Source: Pseudomonadota bacterium
Lineage (GTDB): Bacteria > Pseudomonadota > Gammaproteobacteria > Acidiferrobacterales > Sulfurifustaceae
Direction of reading: 5' to 3'
Length of the DNA stretch: 8,686 bases
NCBI GenBank assembly: GCA_020354085.1
Contig: CP070641.1
Location: 281,582-290,267 of the forward strand
Position 1 is the first letter of the stretch. Each line of letters begins with the position of its first letter. A program made the position numbers and the translations under genes. The notes beneath the pieces are model-generated. The model searched no databases. It was not told the DNA's origin and was given only the letters and a program-made list of their open reading frames with translations. Shown one piece after another: positions 5,320 to 8,686 of this stretch.

Positions 5320-6575
5320 GCGCGCATGCGACGGGCGCGAGGACGGCAGGGTCCCGGCAAGGCGTAACGCTGCTGGGGTCCACCGGCTCGATCGGCATCA
5401 ACACCCTTGACGTTTTGGCTAAGCACCCCGAGCGCTATCGTGTGGTCGCGTTAACCGCCAATACGCAAGTGGATCGGTTATATGAACAGTGCCAGCGTTT
5501 CCGTCCTCAGCGAGCAGTTATGCTGGATAGCGACGCGGCCGGGCGCCTCGCAGAGAAACTGCGACTGGCTGGCGTGCCGACGGAGGTGAGTGCCGGCAAT
5601 CAGGCACTAGCTGACGTGGCTGCGAGTCCGGAAGCGCAGATCGTGGTGGCCGCCATCGTGGGTGCCGCGGGCTTATTGCCGACGCTTGCGGCAGTGCGCG
5701 CCGGCAAGCGCGTCTTGATCGCGAACAAAGAACCGCTGGTCATGTCGGGCGGGATCTTCATCGAAGAAGCCCGCAAGAGCGGAGCACAAATACTGCCGGT
5801 CGATAGCGAGCATAACGCTATCTTTCAGTGTATGCCCAACGGTTTCGTGGCGGGCGGGTCGCGTCCGGAAGTCCGACGGGTATTACTGACCTGTTCAGGT
5901 GGTCCGTTCCGCACTTGGCCGGCAGACCGGCTCGTCGCCGCGACGCCCGAGCAAGCCTGCGCCCATCCCAACTGGGTAATGGGGCGCAAGATTTCGGTCG
6001 ATTCGGCCACGCTGATGAACAAGGGCCTGGAGCTGATTGAGGCTTGCTGGTTGTTCGGTCTGGAGCCGGAGAAGGTCGAGGTCGTCGTGCATCCGCAAAG
6101 CGTCATCCACTCGCTCGTCGACTACACCGACGGCTCGGTATTGGCCCAGCTCGGCAATCCCGACATGCGTACGCCCATTGCCCACGCGCTGGCCTGGCCG
6201 GAACGGATCGAATCGGGCGTGCGAAGCCTTGATTTGCTTGAAATCGCGCATCTCGACTTTGGCGCGCCCGATACCGTGCGCTTTCCGTGCCTGCGGCTGG
6301 CCTACGAAGCAGCGCACGCTGGTGGAACGGCGCCGACCGTATTGAACGCCGCTAACGAAATTGCGGTACAGGCCTTTCTCGACCATGAGATCGCATTCAC
6401 CGAGATTGCACAGATCATCGAGGCCACCCTCGATCGCTCGGGAACATGCAGCGCGGATCTGCTTTCCACGATTTTGGCAGAAGACGAAAAGGCGAGACGG
6501 CTCGCGCGCGAGCTGGTGCATGCCCACGGCCAGGCGCGGCAGGCAAGCGCGCGCTCAACGGGAGGCGGCGCGTGA
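5316..6575 (+). CDS. dxr: 1-deoxy-D-xylulose 5-phosphate reductoisomerase
   Basis: Cytoplasmic NADPH- and metal-dependent enzyme that turns DXP into MEP, the committed step of the MEP isoprenoid pathway, which ultimately feeds UppS. The product is 419 aa from the GTG start (E. coli 398). The NADPH-binding loop GSTGSIG is at 21-27, preceded by about 16 extra residues. NKE is at 137-139, metal ligands Asp163 and Glu165 lie in PVDSEHNAIFQ, GGPF is at 195-198, and HPNWVMGRKISVDSATLMNK (217-236) with Glu239 forms the substrate and metal site. NPDMRTPIAHALAWPER closes the central domain and a helical C-terminal domain follows. The residue after NKE is Pro140, where Ala or Ser is usual. The gene overlaps cdsA and rseP by four bases on each side, so expression is likely coupled. 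Confidence 0.96.
   Translation: MSAHATGARTAGSRQGVTLLGSTGSIGINTLDVLAKHPERYRVVALTANTQVDRLYEQCQRFRPQRAVMLDSDAAGRLAEKLRLAGVPTEVSAGNQALADVAASPEAQIVVAAIVGAAGLLPTLAAVRAGKRVLIANKEPLVMSGGIFIEEARKSGAQILPVDSEHNAIFQCMPNGFVAGGSRPEVRRVLLTCSGGPFRTWPADRLVAATPEQACAHPNWVMGRKISVDSATLMNKGLELIEACWLFGLEPEKVEVVVHPQSVIHSLVDYTDGSVLAQLGNPDMRTPIAHALAWPERIESGVRSLDLLEIAHLDFGAPDTVRFPCLRLAYEAAHAGGTAPTVLNAANEIAVQAFLDHEIAFTEIAQIIEATLDRSGTCSADLLSTILAEDEKARRLARELVHAHGQARQASARSTGGGA
6561..6565 (+). promoter_or_regulatory. Shine-Dalgarno for the GTG start of rseP
   Basis: A strong GGAGG in the last dxr codons, six bases before GTG at 6572. The GTG overlaps the dxr TGA stop as GTGA. It places the start so that HExxH falls at residues 22-26, exactly as in E. 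coli RseP. Confidence 0.75.
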
Positions 6576-7933
6576 GCCAGATCCCGTTGTACGTCGCGGC
6601 GTTTATCGTGGCGCTCGGTATCCTTATTACCGTGCATGAGTTCGGGCATTTCTGGGTAGCGCGACGTCTGGGCGTCAAAGTGCTGCGGTTCTCGATCGGA
6701 TTCGGAAAACCGATTTGGATGCGGCGCATCGGACCCGACCAAATGGAGCTGGTCGTCGCGGCATTGCCGCTGGGCGGCTACGTCAAAATGCTGGACGAGC
6801 ACGAGGGTGACGTCGAAACGCGCGACCTACCGCGCGCCTTCAATCGCCAACCGCTCTGGAAGCGCATGGCGATCGTTGTAGCGGGACCGCTATTCAACTT
6901 CCTGTTCGCGATCCTGGCTTACTGGGCGATCTTCGTGGGCGGCATCGACGGCCTGCGACCCGTTGTCGGCCATGTCGTGCCGAATTCACTTGCCGCCCAA
7001 GCTGGGTTCCGTACTGACGACACCATTCTGCGGATTGATGGCAAGGCGGTGCAGACGTGGGACCATCGGCGACTTTATTGGTTCGAGCGTGCCCTCGATC
7101 GCGTGCCCGTTTACGTCGAAGTGCGCGACGGCGAAGGTAGGCTGCAGTCGCGCACCGTAGACCTGTCGGGCCTGCCGGCCTCCGAGATCGGCGCATCACT
7201 CGTCGAGCGCAATATCGGCTTGTTACCGCGCCTGCCGTTACCGCTGCCAGTGATCGGTGCGCTGGAGCCGGGCCCGGCCGAGCGCGCCGGCATGCGGGTC
7301 GGCGATCGGATCGTAGAGATCGATGGCCAGCGCGTGAGTAGTTGGGAAACGCTCAGTAACCTAGTGCGCGAGAACCCAGGCCGTGAGCTTAATGTGAAAG
7401 TGGAGCGCGCCGGCAGCCTGCTCGGCTTGGTCGTGACGCCCGATGCCGTGGAGCAAGCTGGGCGCAAGATCGGTCGGATTCAGATTCGTCCCCAACTGGC
7501 CGAGATGCCGGCGGACATGCGGGTACGACTACAGTTCGGTCCGCTGGAGGCCGTGGGCGAAGCGCTCGACAACACGTGGGCGATGTCGTGGCTGACGCTA
7601 CGCATGTTGTACAAGATGCTGCTGCTCGAGGTATCGACCCAAAATATATCTGGCCCTATTACGATCGCGCAGTACGCGGGGCAGTCCGCGCGCGTTGGTA
7701 TCGACCAGTTCGTGGCCTTCCTCGCCGTCATCAGCATCAGTCTGGCGGTGCTCAATCTGCTGCCAATCCCGGTGCTCGACGGTGGCCACCTACTGTATTA
7801 CCTGGCGGAAGCTGTCATTCGAAGACCGTTACCCGATCGCGTGTTGATTTGGGGGCAACAGGTGGGTATCGCCCTGCTGGCGCTACTGATGCTGTTGGCT
7901 TTCTACAACGATCTCACTCGACTGTTCAGCTAA
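6572..7933 (+). CDS. rseP: Site-2 metalloprotease RseP (zinc intramembrane protease)
   Basis: Inner-membrane site-2 protease that makes the second cut in the anti-sigma factor RseA, releasing sigmaE during envelope stress; family members also clear leftover signal peptides. The product is 453 aa (E. coli 450). The first membrane segment (about 5-28) carries the zinc motif H22-E-F-G-H26. A second segment is at about 98-123. Two PDZ-like domains follow (about 127-205 and 220-305), each with the typical GxxxxD pattern. The third zinc ligand is Asp403 in NLLPIPVLDGG (395-405), within a membrane segment at about 380-400, and a last membrane segment is at about 428-445. All catalytic residues are present. 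GTG start with a strong Shine-Dalgarno, four-base overlap with dxr. Its placement just before bamA is the usual one and fits joint envelope function. Confidence 0.96.
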   Translation: MSQIPLYVAAFIVALGILITVHEFGHFWVARRLGVKVLRFSIGFGKPIWMRRIGPDQMELVVAALPLGGYVKMLDEHEGDVETRDLPRAFNRQPLWKRMAIVVAGPLFNFLFAILAYWAIFVGGIDGLRPVVGHVVPNSLAAQAGFRTDDTILRIDGKAVQTWDHRRLYWFERALDRVPVYVEVRDGEGRLQSRTVDLSGLPASEIGASLVERNIGLLPRLPLPLPVIGALEPGPAERAGMRVGDRIVEIDGQRVSSWETLSNLVRENPGRELNVKVERAGSLLGLVVTPDAVEQAGRKIGRIQIRPQLAEMPADMRVRLQFGPLEAVGEALDNTWAMSWLTLRMLYKMLLLEVSTQNISGPITIAQYAGQSARVGIDQFVAFLAVISISLAVLNLLPIPVLDGGHLLYYLAEAVIRRPLPDRVLIWGQQVGIALLALLMLLAFYNDLTRLFS

Positions 7934-7958
7934 CAACAAGCATGACAAGGGGCGCTGG

Positions 7959-8686
7959 ATGATTCGCAGGTCCGGAGGGTTGCTCGCGACCCTGGCGGCG
8001 ACGGTGTTGATGTTATGGAGCTGGGGAGCGTTCGCCGCGTTTGAGTCCTTCGTGGTCAAAGACATTCGCGTCGAGGGTCTGCAACGCATTGCGGCCGGCA
8101 CCGTATTCAATTATTTGCCAACCAAGGTAGGCGATACCCTGACCACTGCGCGAGCGCAGGAGGCAATACGCGCACTCTACAAGACAGGATTTTTCAAGGA
8201 CGTGCAGCTCGAGCGCAGTGGTGACGTGTTAGTCGTCGAAGTCGTCGAGCGCCCGTCGATTTCAGAAGTCAAGATCAACGGCACCAATGAGATTAGCGAG
8301 GACGATCTCAAGAAATCACTAAAGGAAATCGGATTGGCCGAAGGGAGAGTTTTCAATCGGTCTTTGTTGGATCGGGTCGAGCAGGAACTTCGTCAACAGT
8401 ACTTCAGTCGCGGCTACTACGCGGTCGTGGTACGACCGGTGGTCACGCCGATCGAGCGTAACCGCGTCAATATCACCATCGATGTCGCCGAGGGTAAATC
8501 CGCGCGTATACGGCAAGTGACCTTGGTTGGCAATGAGGCGTTCCCCGACACGGAGCTGTTGGACGTGTTCACGCTCGGGCCGGCACCGTGGTGGGCTATC
8601 TTCTCGAGTCGCGATCAGTACGCCAAGCAAAAACTCGCGGGCGATCTCGAACGTCTGCGCAGCCACTATCAGGACCGCGGTCATCT
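7959..8686 (+). CDS. bamA: Outer membrane protein assembly factor BamA, N-terminal part (runs off right edge)
   Basis: Central subunit of the BAM complex, which folds and inserts beta-barrel proteins into the outer membrane. Only 242 full codons are present. A clear signal peptide spans residues 1-26: MIRR, a hydrophobic core, and an AFA cleavage site before AFESF. Next come POTRA1 (about 30-98, beginning FVVKDIRVEGLQRIAAGTVF), POTRA2 (about 99-178, with ISEVKINGTNEISEDDL and RGYYAVVVRP) and the start of POTRA3 (from about 181, IRQVTLVGNEAF). POTRA4-5 and the barrel lie beyond the window. The ATG at 7959 has AAGGGG (7947-7952) six bases upstream. It starts 25 bases after rseP with no terminator between, so it is probably co-transcribed. 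I saw no convincing separate sigmaE promoter. Identity is firm. Confidence 0.95.
   Translation, partial: MIRRSGGLLATLAATVLMLWSWGAFAAFESFVVKDIRVEGLQRIAAGTVFNYLPTKVGDTLTTARAQEAIRALYKTGFFKDVQLERSGDVLVVEVVERPSISEVKINGTNEISEDDLKKSLKEIGLAEGRVFNRSLLDRVEQELRQQYFSRGYYAVVVRPVVTPIERNRVNITIDVAEGKSARIRQVTLVGNEAFPDTELLDVFTLGPAPWWAIFSSRDQYAKQKLAGDLERLRSHYQDRGH

Noticed and set aside
5895..6527. 210-codon open frame antisense to dxr
   Set aside because: Shadow of dxr; the plus-strand protein keeps all active-site motifs.
6446..6571. Upstream ATG start for rseP
   Set aside because: Would add 42 Arg-rich residues before the first membrane segment; the GTG at 6572 has a strong Shine-Dalgarno and puts HExxH at the E. 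coli position.
8384..8410. GGAACTT resembling a sigmaE -35 element
   Set aside because: Inside bamA coding sequence and without a matching -10 at the expected spacing; no such element was found between rseP and bamA.
1..8686. Mobile elements, CRISPR arrays, tRNA or rRNA genes, genomic-island signs
   Set aside because: No repeats with regular spacing, transposase-like frames, RNA gene signatures or foreign-looking stretch were seen; gene order is a conserved housekeeping block.

Overview
The window is a GC-rich piece of proteobacterial housekeeping chromosome. It carries the conserved block map (divergent) | rpsB-tsf-pyrH-frr-uppS-cdsA-dxr-rseP-bamA. This gene order is widespread in Beta- and Gammaproteobacteria, and the protein sequences fit that group. 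PyrH and Dxr have a somewhat betaproteobacterial look, while the end of EF-Ts looks more gammaproteobacterial, so I would not name a genus from this window alone.

Layout: bases 1-254 hold the 5' part of map (methionine aminopeptidase) on the minus strand, running off the left edge. Bases 255-505 are the only sizeable non-coding stretch. It contains a strong minus-strand intrinsic-terminator-like hairpin, a good sigma70 promoter pointing right, and a roughly 115-nt rpsB leader. From 506 to the right edge everything is on the plus strand and tightly packed. rpsB and tsf are separated by 79 bases holding a stable hairpin. tsf/pyrH and pyrH/frr are 2-3 bases apart, and frr/uppS are 31 bases apart. 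uppS/cdsA overlap by 8 bases, cdsA/dxr and dxr/rseP overlap by 4 bases each (GTGA), and rseP/bamA are 25 bases apart. bamA is cut by the right edge.

How the genes work together: rpsB, tsf and frr serve translation (ribosomal protein S2, elongation factor Ts, ribosome recycling). pyrH makes UDP for RNA and for UDP-sugar precursors. dxr commits carbon to the MEP isoprenoid pathway, and uppS uses its products to build the C55 lipid carrier for peptidoglycan and O-antigen. cdsA makes CDP-diacylglycerol for phospholipids. rseP releases the envelope-stress sigma factor, and bamA inserts outer-membrane proteins. The right half is therefore an envelope-biogenesis module fused to a translation module.

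I found no mobile element, CRISPR array, tRNA, rRNA, pseudogene or obvious transferred gene, and nothing I would call a new system. The points most worth a second look are small: the minus-strand hairpin in front of map, the rpsB leader, the long charged tail of S2, the intercistronic hairpin before tsf, and an unusual residue beside the NKE motif of Dxr.
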